NCBI GenBank assembly: GCA_035651595.1
Contig: DASRFJ010000374.1
Span: forward strand, 1 to 23,702
Length of the DNA: 23,702 nucleotides
Direction of reading: 5' to 3'
From: JAFARZ01 sp035651595
GTDB taxonomy: Bacteria; Actinomycetota; Actinomycetes; Streptosporangiales; Streptosporangiaceae
Shown here: in pieces, positions 8,441-15,137 of the stretch
How positions within the stretch are numbered: the stretch's first letter is position 1
Layout of the letters: every line of letters begins with the position of its first letter
Translations under genes and position numbers: made by a program
The notes under the pieces: model-generated
The model's input: the letters and a program-made list of their open reading frames with translations, nothing else
What the model was told of the DNA's origin: nothing
The model's database searches: none

Positions 8441-11004
8441 TGTACACCCGTACCCTCGCCCGTGGCCAGGGCCAGCCCGTGCCAGAAGCACCCGTTCTTG
8501 GTCCTCTTGCTCTCGAACCGCTTGGCCCGCAGCCGGTCGTTGAACTCCGGCTGCGTGGTGAACTTGTCGCCGGACCAGTGGCCGTAGGCCTCGTACAGCG
8601 ACGACACCTTCACCCGCGCCTCGGCCTGCACGATGCAGCACTCGGCCAGGAACTTTTGCAGCACGTCCTGCTCGGCCTGGTACTCCTCCGTCGCCTGGCG
8701 CACCTCCTCGGGCTCGCCCAGGCCGTTCTTCAGCCAGTCGAGGCAGCCCCGCACGGCCCAGGCCAGGATGCCCGGCAGCTCGGCCTTCAGCTTCTCCCCC
8801 AGGTTCCTGTCCTTCTCGGCCTCCGGGATCGTCTGAGTCCACGGCACCAGCTTGATGCGCCGCCAGACGGCGTGGTCGGTGCCGCGCACGACCGGCTTGT
8901 GGTTGGCGCAGAGGATGATCTTGTGCGTGGGCGGGAACTCGAAGAAGTCCTGCCGCATCCGCCGGGCGCGCACCTTGTCCCCGCCGGTCAGCTGCTTCAT
9001 CAGCGCCTCGGCCAGGCGCTTGCCCTCCTCCGTCTCGATGGTGGCGACCAGTCGCTTGCCGAACAGGTCCGCCCGCTCCGTGGGGTGGGTGTCGTGCTTC
9101 TTCGCCATGAGCAGGTCGGCCACCGCCTGCATCGCGTAGTCGCCCAGCGCGGCGAGGAGGATCAGGAGGAAGGTGCTCTTGCCGTTGGCCCCCGGCCCGT
9201 AGAACAGCCAAAGCAGCTGCTCCGACACGTCGCCCGTCAGGCCGTAGCCGACGACGCGCTGCAGGTAGCCGAGCAGGCCCTTCTTGCCGTCCATCCAGCG
9301 GTCCAGGGACCGCTCCCAGAGGGGGCACCGGGCCGCGGGGTCGTAGTTGACCGGGCAGAGCTTGGTAATCAGGTCCTCGCGCCGGTGCGGCCGCAGCTGG
9401 CCGGTGCGCAGGTCGATGGTGCCGTTGAGGACGTTGAGCAGGTAGGGGTCGGTGTCCAGGTCGCCGGGCAGGACGGGGACGCCGGGCTCCGACTGCGCCA
9501 GCTCCAGGCACGAGGCGATGCGCTTGGCCTCCTCCCATTTGAGCGCGTGCTTCAGCGTGGCGGTCAGCGCGGCCAGCTGGCGCTTGCGCTCCTCGTCGTC
9601 GCCCACGTCCCCGAGCTGGCGGATCGCGTCGGCCGTGTGGCGGTACAGGTCGGCCTGGCTGCGCTTGACGCAGCGGACGGCCTCGGCCGTCGTGTCCTCG
9701 GCCCAGCGGGCGCCGTCCCAGACGAGCCACCGCCGCGCCGGGTGGCAGTAGCGCAGGTCCGCCCCGTGCTGGCGGATCACGCGCCTGGCGTTCCCGAGGT
9801 CGGTCAGGTGCTCACTTTCCCCGGCCGACCCGACCGGCGGCGCCCCGGCCGACTGACCGTTGTTGCCCCCGCCCTGCCGCTGCCAGCCCGGCCCCCGGCC
9901 CTCCGGCCTGGGCGCGGCCGACACGCGGCGGCGCGGTTCCCCGTACCCCTGCTCGGCCAGCGCCCTCGCCGCCGCGCCGAAGTCGCCGCCGTGGTTGAGC
10001 AGCGCGTACACGGCGAACTTGCCGTGGACCGAGCAGCTGCGGCCGCCCTCGGGCCCGGGGAACGGGTGCGCGTTCGAGCTGAAGACCGCGAGCAGGGCGC
10101 GGCCGGACTTGCTGGTGCAGTACCCGGTGGTCGCGCTCCAGCCCACTTCGTCCTTGCCGGGGCGCTTCCAGTAGGTCACCGCGCCCCGCCTGTGGACGGC
10201 GGCCCACCCGTGCGGCTCAAGGATGTCCGGCCAGTCGGGGCCGCGCTGGTCGTAGTCGTCTCCGGGGGACAGGCCGGTGCCGCGGGGGGGCGCGGGCCGG
10301 GCCGTCTCCGGCGGCGCGCTGCGGTCGAACGACCGGGCCGCCCGGATGAGGACTTCGCGCTCCTCGACGCCGATGGCCTGCACCCGCTCCAGCGGCGGGC
10401 CGCTGTAGTGCGCGTACGGCCGGCCGCTCTGGTGGACCTTGCCCGGCGAGCCCGGCGCGATCGCGTAGCCGCCCTCCCCGCGCGTCTCGATCAGGCAGCG
10501 CTCGTCGGGGGCGGCGGCCGGGTCCATCGCCAGCTTGGTGTTGCCCGGGACCTGCACGTCGGGGCAGCGGTAGCGGACGTGATACCCCTTCGGGGTCTTG
10601 GCGACGGACAGCCGGTCCACGAGGCCCGGCGCCTCCGCCTCGACCAGCTCGCGCCAGGCGACAAAGATGGTGTCGGCCTGGGCGTCGAAGTCGATGGTTT
10701 CCAGCCCGCCGCTGGCCGCGCCGCCGATCACGCCGATGCCGGGCGGGTTGGCGCCCTTGAACCACTGCTCGACGGCCGCGCGGGCGGGCGGCTCGGCCTT
10801 CATCGGGTCCCAGGTCGGGTGGTACAGCCCGTCGGCGCCGCGGACGCGGGGCAGGCTGCGGGTGTCGGGCCGCTTGCTGCCGTCGCAGGCGACCGGCAGG
10901 AGGGACAGCCCGTGGTCGAGGTAGGCCAGCGCCTGGCGCAGAACGGCGTCGGCGTGCCCGTTGGCGGGGCTACCGGACTTGACAGACGGTCGCGGGTCAG
11001 CCAT
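8425..11004 (-). CDS. P4-type primase-helicase (AEP primase/polymerase + SF3 helicase)
   Basis: 859 aa. The N-terminal part (about aa 15-215) matches bifunctional primase/polymerase: LETIDFDAQ supplies the acidic metal-binding pair and TPKGYHVRYRC the later His motif. A Gly/Pro-rich linker (about aa 365-395) leads to a D5_N-like region (YLLNVLNGTIDLRTGQLRPH). Then comes an SF3/P4-type AAA+ helicase: Walker A GPGANGKST at aa 603-611, a Walker B-like VATIETEE, the sensor Asn in IILCANHKP, and the basic motif HAVWRRIKLVPW. The C-terminus ends with a small wHTH-like domain. Enzymes of this kind open the origin, unwind and prime, allowing self-contained replication of phage satellites and integrative plasmids. 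The ATG at 11004 has a GCAGG/AGGTG site. Iterons overlap its 3' end. Both catalytic halves look intact. Confidence 0.95.
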   Translation of the reverse strand: MADPRPSVKSGSPANGHADAVLRQALAYLDHGLSLLPVACDGSKRPDTRSLPRVRGADGLYHPTWDPMKAEPPARAAVEQWFKGANPPGIGVIGGAASGGLETIDFDAQADTIFVAWRELVEAEAPGLVDRLSVAKTPKGYHVRYRCPDVQVPGNTKLAMDPAAAPDERCLIETRGEGGYAIAPGSPGKVHQSGRPYAHYSGPPLERVQAIGVEEREVLIRAARSFDRSAPPETARPAPPRGTGLSPGDDYDQRGPDWPDILEPHGWAAVHRRGAVTYWKRPGKDEVGWSATTGYCTSKSGRALLAVFSSNAHPFPGPEGGRSCSVHGKFAVYALLNHGGDFGAAARALAEQGYGEPRRRVSAAPRPEGRGPGWQRQGGGNNGQSAGAPPVGSAGESEHLTDLGNARRVIRQHGADLRYCHPARRWLVWDGARWAEDTTAEAVRCVKRSQADLYRHTADAIRQLGDVGDDEERKRQLAALTATLKHALKWEEAKRIASCLELAQSEPGVPVLPGDLDTDPYLLNVLNGTIDLRTGQLRPHRREDLITKLCPVNYDPAARCPLWERSLDRWMDGKKGLLGYLQRVVGYGLTGDVSEQLLWLFYGPGANGKSTFLLILLAALGDYAMQAVADLLMAKKHDTHPTERADLFGKRLVATIETEEGKRLAEALMKQLTGGDKVRARRMRQDFFEFPPTHKIILCANHKPVVRGTDHAVWRRIKLVPWTQTIPEAEKDRNLGEKLKAELPGILAWAVRGCLDWLKNGLGEPEEVRQATEEYQAEQDVLQKFLAECCIVQAEARVKVSSLYEAYGHWSGDKFTTQPEFNDRLRAKRFESKRTKNGCFWHGLALATGEGTGVQGEAG

Positions 11005-11022
11005 CGTGAACCTGCACCTTTT

Positions 11023-11063
11023 AAGCCCGGTAGTCTTCCATGCTGGCGGAGGCTACCGGGCTT
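11023..11063. promoter_or_regulatory. 11-bp hairpin in the primase leader, overlapping a 6-codon mini-ORF
   Basis: AAGCCCGGTAG (11023-11033) pairs perfectly with CTACCGGGCTT (11053-11063) around a 19-base loop, between the 56-aa gene's stop and the primase ATG. On the minus strand an ATG inside the loop opens a six-codon frame (MEDYRA) whose stop lies at the foot of the stem, directly before the primase Shine-Dalgarno. It could be an attenuator or translational control element. There is no U-run, so it is not a standard terminator. Confidence 0.5.
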
Positions 11064-11069
11064 CTCCAC

Positions 11070-11240
11070 TCACCCCCCGGTCCCGACCAGCCGCAGGCGC
11101 TTCGCGCGCTGGGCCTCGCGCTCCAGCTGGGCGCGCGCACGCTCCACGTCGCGCGCCGCCGCCGTGCTGCGGCGCACCGCATCGAGGAATTCCTGCATGG
11201 CGCTGGTGACGCGCCGGTCGGTCTGTTGGGGCTCGCTCAT
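11070..11240 (-). CDS. 56-aa helical small protein, unknown
   Basis: ATG 11240 (MSEPQQTDRR) was preferred over an upstream in-frame start because an AGGGG element sits just before it. The protein is a single charged amphipathic helix rich in Arg, Ala and Glu (AAARDVERARAQLERE), probably a short coiled coil. It lies upstream of the primase-helicase on the same strand, separated by a hairpin leader, so it may be a replication-associated accessory. No family recognised. Confidence 0.62.
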   Translation of the reverse strand: MSEPQQTDRRVTSAMQEFLDAVRRSTAAARDVERARAQLEREAQRAKRLRLVGTGG

Positions 11241-11280
11241 GGCCCCTGAAACTAACACGGCACCCCGGCCGGGAAGTTGA

Positions 11281-11369
11281 CGGGAAGTAGGACCGGCCCT
11301 AAGTCCTTGGTGCCAAACGATCTTTTTTTCGGTTTGTCCAGTAGCCGGGAGGTAGGGGGCTACTTCCCG
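11281..11369. repeat. 10-bp inverted repeat around an A/T-rich gap
   Basis: CGGGAAGTAG (11281-11290) is exactly inverted as CTACTTCCCG (11360-11369), the latter covering the stop of the 236-aa gene. A further GGGAAGT copy lies at 11271. The enclosed 69 bases hold the T-run of GATCTTTTTTTCGG, unusual in this GC-rich element. This could be a transcript end region or a protein-binding site; nothing decides between them. Confidence 0.4.
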
Positions 11370-12070
11370 GCCTGCCGGCGCCCCGCGACGGTCCTGTTCT
11401 TCTCCTCGGCCTGGAGGTAGATGGCGGCCAGCCCCTCGGCGTCCTGCCCCGCGCCGGTCACGCGACCGATCACCGCCGCCAGCACGTCGCCCACGTGGAC
11501 CAGGAGCCGCTGCTTGCTCGGCTTCTTGTGGCGGACCAGCCCCCCGTCCACCAGGCGGCGCAGCTCCTTGTCGGTGGTCAGCAGCCCCAGCGCCGCCAGC
11601 TGGTCAACCACCTTCTGGGCCGGCTGGTAGTTCCTCGGGTCGTCGGCCGCGTCGTGCGGTGCCGCGTCGCCAGACGCGATAGCGTCGAGGCGCGCCCGCA
11701 CGTCCGCCACCGCCTGCTCGAAGGCCGTGCCCTCGCCCTCCAGCTGCCGCAGCCGGAACTGTACGAACCGGGCCGCCGCGCGCCGCATCTGGGCGAGCTG
11801 CTCGTGCTGGCCCTGGGTCAGGTGCCGCGGCAGGTCGTTGTGCAGCCGGGGCAGCAGCCCGAAGACGGCACGCAGCGTTGCCCGCTCCGCCTGGGGACCG
11901 GCGCCGGGAGGCACGGCCTGCGCCTGCTGCTCCAGCTCGTAGGCGCGGTCCGCGCACCCGTTCGCTCGCAGCCACCGCGTGAGATCCCAGAGCGCGGCGG
12001 TCCACCCGCCGGCAGTGGCGTACTCAATGCCTTCGAGTTCTTCGTGCCGAGGAAGCTTGGGTGCGGACAT
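11360..12070 (-). CDS. 236-aa protein with HTH-like C-terminus, unknown
   Basis: ATG 12070 is preceded by an AGGAA site. The N-terminal two thirds is helical (Trp/Leu-rich start WTAALWDLTRWLRANG, then long Ala/Arg/Gln helices), with no catalytic motif. The segment at about aa 170-210 (LGLLTTDKELRRLVDGGLV, then RLLVHVGDVLAAVIG) resembles the helix-turn-helix/winged fold of excisionase or MerR-type DNA-binding domains: a recognition helix, a 'wing' of basic and beta residues, then a closing helix. It lies between the palindromic control region and the replication genes, so it may be a replication or partition regulator. That role is inference. Confidence 0.75.
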   Translation of the reverse strand: MSAPKLPRHEELEGIEYATAGGWTAALWDLTRWLRANGCADRAYELEQQAQAVPPGAGPQAERATLRAVFGLLPRLHNDLPRHLTQGQHEQLAQMRRAAARFVQFRLRQLEGEGTAFEQAVADVRARLDAIASGDAAPHDAADDPRNYQPAQKVVDQLAALGLLTTDKELRRLVDGGLVRHKKPSKQRLLVHVGDVLAAVIGRVTGAGQDAEGLAAIYLQAEEKNRTVAGRRQAGK

Positions 12071-12093
12071 GGGTGGTTCCTGGTTGGCGCCCG

Positions 12094-12129
12094 GCGAGCG
12101 GTGGCGGGAACCACCGCGCCACCGCTCGC
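12094..12129. promoter_or_regulatory. 13-bp perfect leader hairpin before the 236-aa gene
   Basis: GCGAGCGGTGGCG (12094-12106) pairs perfectly with its complement at 12117-12129 around a 10-base loop. It stands 24 bases upstream of the ATG at 12070 in the mRNA leader, close to but not covering the AGGAA site. It could be a translational control or mRNA-stability element. Confidence 0.55.
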
Positions 12130-12377
12130 TGCGGGGCCGCTTTGGAAGCGTCGGGGATCAGCCGACACCCACAGTCTACCCGGAAGCTGCACGAAACTTC
12201 AGCGCCGGCGGCAGGGTTTTCCACGCCTTCGCCGAGCCCGCCGGCCGCACAAGTGGGGAGGTTCGTAGCGGCGCCACGCGCGGCGCGTCCCAGACGGGCG
12301 CCAACGCCCGGGAGGGCGCCCCGTTCGGAACTGAGCTGTGAAAGGGCGAGGGGGTGGTTCTTCGCCGCGACGACTCC

Positions 12378-12402
12378 CATATGTACAAACTTTGTACATA
12401 TG
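12378..12402. promoter_or_regulatory. 25-bp perfect palindrome A (1-base centre)
   Basis: Arms CATATGTACAAA and TTTGTACATATG flank a single central C at 12390. With the next palindrome it forms a 40-bp tandem unit that keeps flanking GACTCC and CTCCCGG elements. It is probably the site of a dimeric DNA-binding protein (repressor, partition or initiator protein). Confidence 0.8.
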
Positions 12403-12417
12403 CTCCCGGTGGAGTCC

Positions 12418-12442
12418 CATATGTGCCACGGTGGCACATATG
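12418..12442. promoter_or_regulatory. 25-bp perfect palindrome B (1-base centre)
   Basis: Arms CATATGTGCCAC and GTGGCACATATG flank a single central G at 12430, exactly 40 bp from the centre of palindrome A. The outer seven bases (CATATGT) and the C after the next purine match palindrome A, while the inner arm differs but stays symmetric. It lies 17 bases past the stop of the AT-hook gene on the minus strand. Confidence 0.8.
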
Positions 12443-12458
12443 CCCCCGGAGGACTCTT

Positions 12459-13001
12459 CTACTTCCAGCTGTGGAAGCTCTCCGGCTGCCATGTGGGGAC
12501 GGCCTCGCCGGGGGCGACGGGGCTGAACGCCGGCGACTCAAGGGTCAGGGTGTAGCGCGCGTTGGCCAGCGAGCGGGTGACCGCCGGGCCGTCCACCACC
12601 TTGAACGTCTGCGGGAGGGCTTGCACCCACGAGACGGCGCTGTTGTTCATGAACTCGGCGTACTGCCGGGGGGTGAGCGACAGGTTCCGAAGGCGGCGCG
12701 GCGCCTCGGCCGGCGACGGGTCAGACGGACTCACGGGGGCGGGTGGTGCCGGGGCCGTGGCGCCGACGTTATCCCTCTGCGGGTTCGCCAGCTCCTCCAG
12801 CTCGTCCACCAGCACGGCCAGGCGGTCGGGGTGGTCTCGCCCCAGCTTCAGTAGCGCGGCCGCCAGCGGCGTCGGCGCCACGGCGCCCTCTTCCCCCAGA
12901 TGCCGGAGTACCCATTTCATTGCGCGGCGGCCGGGCGGAGATGACCTCGCGCCCTTGGGCCGCCCACGCCGCCGCGTCGCCACCATGTCTGCCACTGCCA
13001 T
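12459..13001 (-). CDS. 180-aa AT-hook DNA-binding protein
   Basis: ATG 13001 follows a GGAGGG site (9 bases). Residues 10-18 (RRRGRPKGA) contain the GRP core of an AT-hook, which inserts into the minor groove of A/T-rich DNA. A helical segment follows (LAAALLKLGRDHPDRLAVLV), then a Pro-rich linker (aa 80-100) and a C-terminal domain (LSLTPRQYAEFMNNSAVSWV ...) that I do not recognise. The gene directly adjoins the paired CATATGT palindromes, among the few A/T-containing sites in the element, so autoregulation or origin/partition binding is plausible but inferred. A TTGACA promoter lies upstream. Confidence 0.8.
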   Translation of the reverse strand: MAVADMVATRRRGRPKGARSSPPGRRAMKWVLRHLGEEGAVAPTPLAAALLKLGRDHPDRLAVLVDELEELANPQRDNVGATAPAPPAPVSPSDPSPAEAPRRLRNLSLTPRQYAEFMNNSAVSWVQALPQTFKVVDGPAVTRSLANARYTLTLESPAFSPVAPGEAVPTWQPESFHSWK

Positions 13002-13052
13002 CTGGACCCGCCCTCCGGCCCCACCGCCATTTATACCCCGTTTCTCCCCTTT

Positions 13053-13081
13053 ATCGTCTCCACGCCCCCACCCGATGTCAA
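13053..13081 (-). promoter_or_regulatory. Candidate promoter for the AT-hook gene
   Basis: On the minus strand, a consensus TTGACA (13081-13076) is followed after 17 bases by GACGAT (13058-13053), a weak -10; TATAAA-like sequence also occurs slightly downstream. It is 52 bases or more upstream of ATG 13001, in an unusually A/T-containing patch. Confidence 0.5.
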
Positions 13082-13146
13082 CGTGCGTCGGTGCCGCCCC
13101 GTGACTCTCTGCCCTGGCCTCGTGCTATACCACCGCTACGCGCCTG

Positions 13147-13341
13147 TTACTTGTGCCGGGAATTTGGCTCCGCCTGCTGGCGGCCGGCAGGCCGCAAACC
13201 CCTCACCCGCCGCCGGTTAGCGCCAAGCCGCCGCTCCCGCACGCCCCGGCAGGCGCAGAAATCGCGCCGCGGCACGCAGCGAGAGCCCCGCGGTATCCCC
13301 GCGCCTCTCCCGTGGGGAACGGGAAACGGGGCTTTAGTCAT
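13147..13341 (-). CDS. Doubtful 64-aa basic ORF
   Basis: ATG 13341 overlaps the 3' end of the broken HTH gene, with a Cys pair (DFCACRG) and strong Arg richness towards the end. Third-position GC is lower than in the firm genes, and there is no clear ribosome site beyond the overlap. It may be real through coupling, or chance. Function unknown. Confidence 0.25.
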   Translation of the reverse strand: MTKAPFPVPHGRGAGIPRGSRCVPRRDFCACRGVRERRLGANRRRVRGLRPAGRQQAEPNSRHK

Positions 13342-13526
13342 GGAAATGCACGGGCGGGGTCCAGAAGGCGGGCGCCTCGGCGGCGGCGGCCTGCTCGCGG
13401 CGGCGGACGATGTTGCTGGCGTCGATGGTGCGGCCGTCTTTGCCGGTGCGCACCTGCGATTTCATCGCACCTGGGACCTCGGGTCGCATGGACCGGACCA
13501 TGAACTCGCTGACGCCAAGGTGATCG

Positions 13527-13551
13527 GCCACTTGTGCAATGCACAAGTGGC
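13527..13551. promoter_or_regulatory. 25-bp perfect palindrome C (1-base centre)
   Basis: Arms GCCACTTGTGCA and TGCACAAGTGGC flank a central A at 13539. It marks the frame change in the broken HTH gene. Its 19-bp core ACTTGTGCAATGCACAAGT resembles another palindrome at 17650-17668, so it could be a regulator site. Confidence 0.75.
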
Positions 13552-13594
13552 TTCAGCCTGCCGTCCGGGCCGGTGCGGGTCACTTCCCGCGTTT

Positions 13595-13619
13595 CGATCT
13601 TCGGAAATTCCGAAGATAG
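13595..13619. promoter_or_regulatory. Palindrome D (10-bp perfect arms, 12 with one mismatch)
   Basis: ATCTTCGGAA and TTCCGAAGAT flank a central A at 13607 (13597-13617). Adding two outer positions gives a 25-bp site with one mismatch. Unlike its two neighbours it is read through in frame, encoding part of LSSEFPKIE in the broken HTH gene. Confidence 0.65.
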
Positions 13620-13655
13620 TCGGTCCCTGGCTGCGGCGACCGTCTTGTGGTCGGC

Positions 13656-13676
13656 ATCTCATAACCGTTATGAGAT
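13656..13676. promoter_or_regulatory. 21-bp perfect palindrome E (1-base centre)
   Basis: ATCTCATAAC and GTTATGAGAT flank a central C at 13666. It contains the TAA and TGA that stop the HTH gene's first frame. An outer GTCGGCA / TGCCGAC pair around it on the minus strand extends the dyad asymmetrically. Confidence 0.7.
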
Positions 13677-13763
13677 AGCTCGCCTGCCGACCTTCATGTT
13701 CGCCATCCGCCCCACGACAACCACCTCTTGCTGGTAGCTCGACCCCAAGCTCAGCAGTTCCAT

Positions 13764-14000
13764 GCTATCCCCCTCGCTACCCCCTGCATTTTTTCTACCT
13801 CCCCTATCCGCGAGTCGGTGCGCCGGGGGTTAAGCCCACCCCCCGCGGGGCCGGGGTGCCGGGGGGTCTGGCTCAAATTCTGGACCCGGTAAGGAGGTAA
13901 GCCGGTCCGGCTTGACGGCGTGCCTTGGGTGCGGCGGGCCGGGCGACTGACAGCTGGGTGTCAGTGACGGACCTGCCGGGGAGATGAGGAGGGTGGAACG
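13764..14000. other. Divergent intergenic region
   Basis: It separates the minus-strand HTH remnant and the plus-strand operon. It holds a T-run (ATTTTTTCTACC near 13789), GC-rich blocks, a 15-bp odd palindrome (AAGCCGG-T-CCGGCTT, 13899-13913) and a 7-bp dyad ACTGACA/TGTCAGT (13946-13965) just before the operon. TTGACG at 13912 is a possible -35, but I see no good -10. A GGAGG at 13894 is not followed by a start at usable distance. Confidence 0.6.
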
Positions 14001-14492
14001 GTGAACGACTCACGGCTGATCGAGGGGCTGAACGGCACGGCCAGACGGCCGGGCAAGGGCAGGGCGAGGGCCGAGGGCAAGCCCCGGCGCCGGCCGCTGA
14101 TGACGGCCGGCCGCTTCAAGGCCGGGCTGACCTTGGCAATGGGCTGCGGCATCCCGCTGGGGTCGCTGGCCCTGTCCACGGTGGCCGGGACGCTGGCCCG
14201 GTCGGGTCACTACGTCCTGGCCGGCAGCGCGGCGGGCCTGACGGGCTGCGTGCTGGCGGTGTCGCTCAGTCACTTGGCCTGGGCGGTGCGCGACATCACC
14301 TCGTCGCCGCGCTGGGCGAGCTGGGCACTGGCCGTGGCCTTTGACCTGGCCCTCATCCTGGGCGAGTCGGTCCACGTCTACGCGACCGACGCCGACCTGG
14401 GCGGGCTGGTGACGGCGGTGATGGTGGCGGTGTGCGGGCTGTCGATGGTGCTCAACTGCTGGGCGTTCTTCCGGCACCCGGCGGCGAAGTGA
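14001..14492 (+). CDS. 163-aa four-TM membrane protein
   Basis: GTG 14001 is preceded by AGGAGGG with 8-base spacing. After a basic cytoplasmic N-terminus (aa 1-40, Arg/Lys-rich) there are four hydrophobic segments at about aa 41-66, 71-96, 104-127 and 132-157, with short loops and a short basic C-terminus. By the positive-inside rule both ends should be cytoplasmic. No motif for transport or catalysis is visible. It is first in a four-gene plus-strand operon with a sigma-region-4-like protein next. A superinfection-exclusion or surface role is conceivable but not shown. Confidence 0.85.
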   Translation: MNDSRLIEGLNGTARRPGKGRARAEGKPRRRPLMTAGRFKAGLTLAMGCGIPLGSLALSTVAGTLARSGHYVLAGSAAGLTGCVLAVSLSHLAWAVRDITSSPRWASWALAVAFDLALILGESVHVYATDADLGGLVTAVMVAVCGLSMVLNCWAFFRHPAAK

Positions 14493-14504
14493 TCGGCGAG
14501 ACAA

Positions 14505-14537
14505 GGCCGGCCGCGGGGTAGTGTCCCGCGGCCGGCC
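14505..14537 (+). terminator. 13-bp intergenic hairpin 1 of the plus-strand operon
   Basis: GGCCGGCCGCGGG (14505-14517) pairs perfectly with 14525-14537 around a 7-base loop. It has no U-run, and the next gene's GGGAGG site follows within 10 bases. It may be a partial terminator, an RNA-processing element or an insulator of ribosome access. Confidence 0.6.
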
Positions 14538-14558
14538 ACAACCTGGGAGGGCTTACCC

Positions 14559-15083
14559 ATGCTGTGCGAAGAGATGGTACGCGGGGCGGCCGAGGAGGGC
14601 AACGGCAGGGCGCTGGCGCGGCAGTACAACTCGCGATTCGGGCGCCTGTCCCCGCAAGAGCGGCGGGTGGTGCGGCAGCGGTTGCTGGGCCGCTCCTACG
14701 CGGACATCGCCACCGACGAGCTGCTGCGCAAGCCCGACGGCAGGCCCATCAGCAGGGCGCGGGTCCATCAGCTCGAAATCCGCGCCATGCGCGAGCTGGC
14801 CGGTCGGTTCGGCCGCGTCGTGACGGTCGCGTCCGTGGTGGCGCTCCAGCGCCTCGACCGCGCCCTCGACCTGCGGGAGCGTGCCCAGCTGGTGACGAAC
14901 GCCGAGCTGCGCCACGACCCGGCGCAGGTGAGGGCGCGCCGGCCGGCGCCGCGCGACCGGATCGAGGAGGGGCTTGAGGCCCTGGCTACCCGCCTGATCG
15001 AGCAGGCCGAGCGGGGCGGGCTGTCGCCCTGGCAGATGACGCGGTACGCGGCCGAGGCCGAGCGCCTGGCCGCGGGCTTCTGA
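14559..15083 (+). CDS. 174-aa sigma-70 region-4-like HTH protein
   Basis: ATG 14559 follows GGGAGG. Residues 30-86 match sigma region 4: LSPQERRVVRQRLLGRSYAD, then a loop longer than usual, then SRARVHQLEIRAMRELAGRF as recognition helix and closing helix. There is no region 2, so it cannot be a complete sigma factor; such proteins act as anti-sigma/co-sigma factors, activators or phage transcription switches. The same module with the same long loop occurs in the element's giant protein (aa 647-702). The C-terminal half is Arg/Glu/Leu-rich helix (RLIEQAERGGLSPWQMTRYA). It probably reprogrammes transcription in the element or host; that is inference. Confidence 0.8.
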   Translation: MLCEEMVRGAAEEGNGRALARQYNSRFGRLSPQERRVVRQRLLGRSYADIATDELLRKPDGRPISRARVHQLEIRAMRELAGRFGRVVTVASVVALQRLDRALDLRERAQLVTNAELRHDPAQVRARRPAPRDRIEEGLEALATRLIEQAERGGLSPWQMTRYAAEAERLAAGF

Positions 15084-15094
15084 CCACCACCACC

Positions 15095-15120
15095 GGGCCG
15101 CAGTTCGCCCACTGCGGCCC
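15095..15120 (+). terminator. 10-bp intergenic hairpin 2 of the plus-strand operon
   Basis: GGGCCGCAGT (15095-15104) pairs with ACTGCGGCCC (15111-15120) around a 6-base loop. It is followed by TTCGGAGGG, so the stem ends three bases before the next Shine-Dalgarno. No U-run. Confidence 0.6.
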
Positions 15121-15137
15121 TTCGGAGGGCTTCACCG

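Larger units (their letters stand above)
12071..12458. other. 388-base intergenic control region
   Basis: No convincing gene on either strand; open frames here are Arg/Pro-rich and overlap the palindromes. The region contains two 25-bp palindromes at its AT-hook-gene end and a 13-bp leader hairpin near the ATG at 12070, both listed separately. The middle is GC-rich with short self-complementary stretches. I found no clear -35/-10 pair. Confidence 0.7.
13334..13763 (-). pseudogene. Broken tandem-HTH DNA-binding gene interrupted at palindromes
   Basis: ATG 13763 has a good AGGGGG site and opens MELLSLGSSYQQEVVVVGRM, but after 31 codons reads TAA (13670-13668) and then TGA (13661-13659), both inside the palindrome at 13656-13676. 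The same frame then resumes with a clear HTH recognition-helix segment, DHKTVAAARDRL, and the motif RTGPDGRL. At the palindrome 13527-13551 the coding frame shifts by one and continues as a second HTH, IAQVADHLGVSEFMVRS, followed by RTGKDGRT and a C-terminal tail ending at TAA 13334. Two HTH-plus-TGxDGR modules in tandem resemble the C-terminal parts of phage/plasmid ParB-like proteins. The gene is either a pseudogene, or its product is made by an unusual route. Alternatively only the last 70 codons are expressed, from a TTG. Confidence 0.6.

Noticed and set aside
8413..11280. A 955-codon plus-strand open frame over the primase-helicase
   Set aside because: The opposite strand has intact primase, Walker A and sensor motifs in one frame. 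This one has shadow composition.
12024..12437. Minus-strand open frame spanning the palindromes (137 codons)
   Set aside because: It translates the palindromes into repeats, has no ribosome site, and becomes Arg/Ala-rich across the leader of the 236-aa gene.
12373..12452. Possible two-unit CRISPR array from the 40-bp repeats
   Set aside because: Only two units, no unrelated spacers between identical repeats, the symmetric arms differ between units, and there are no cas genes.
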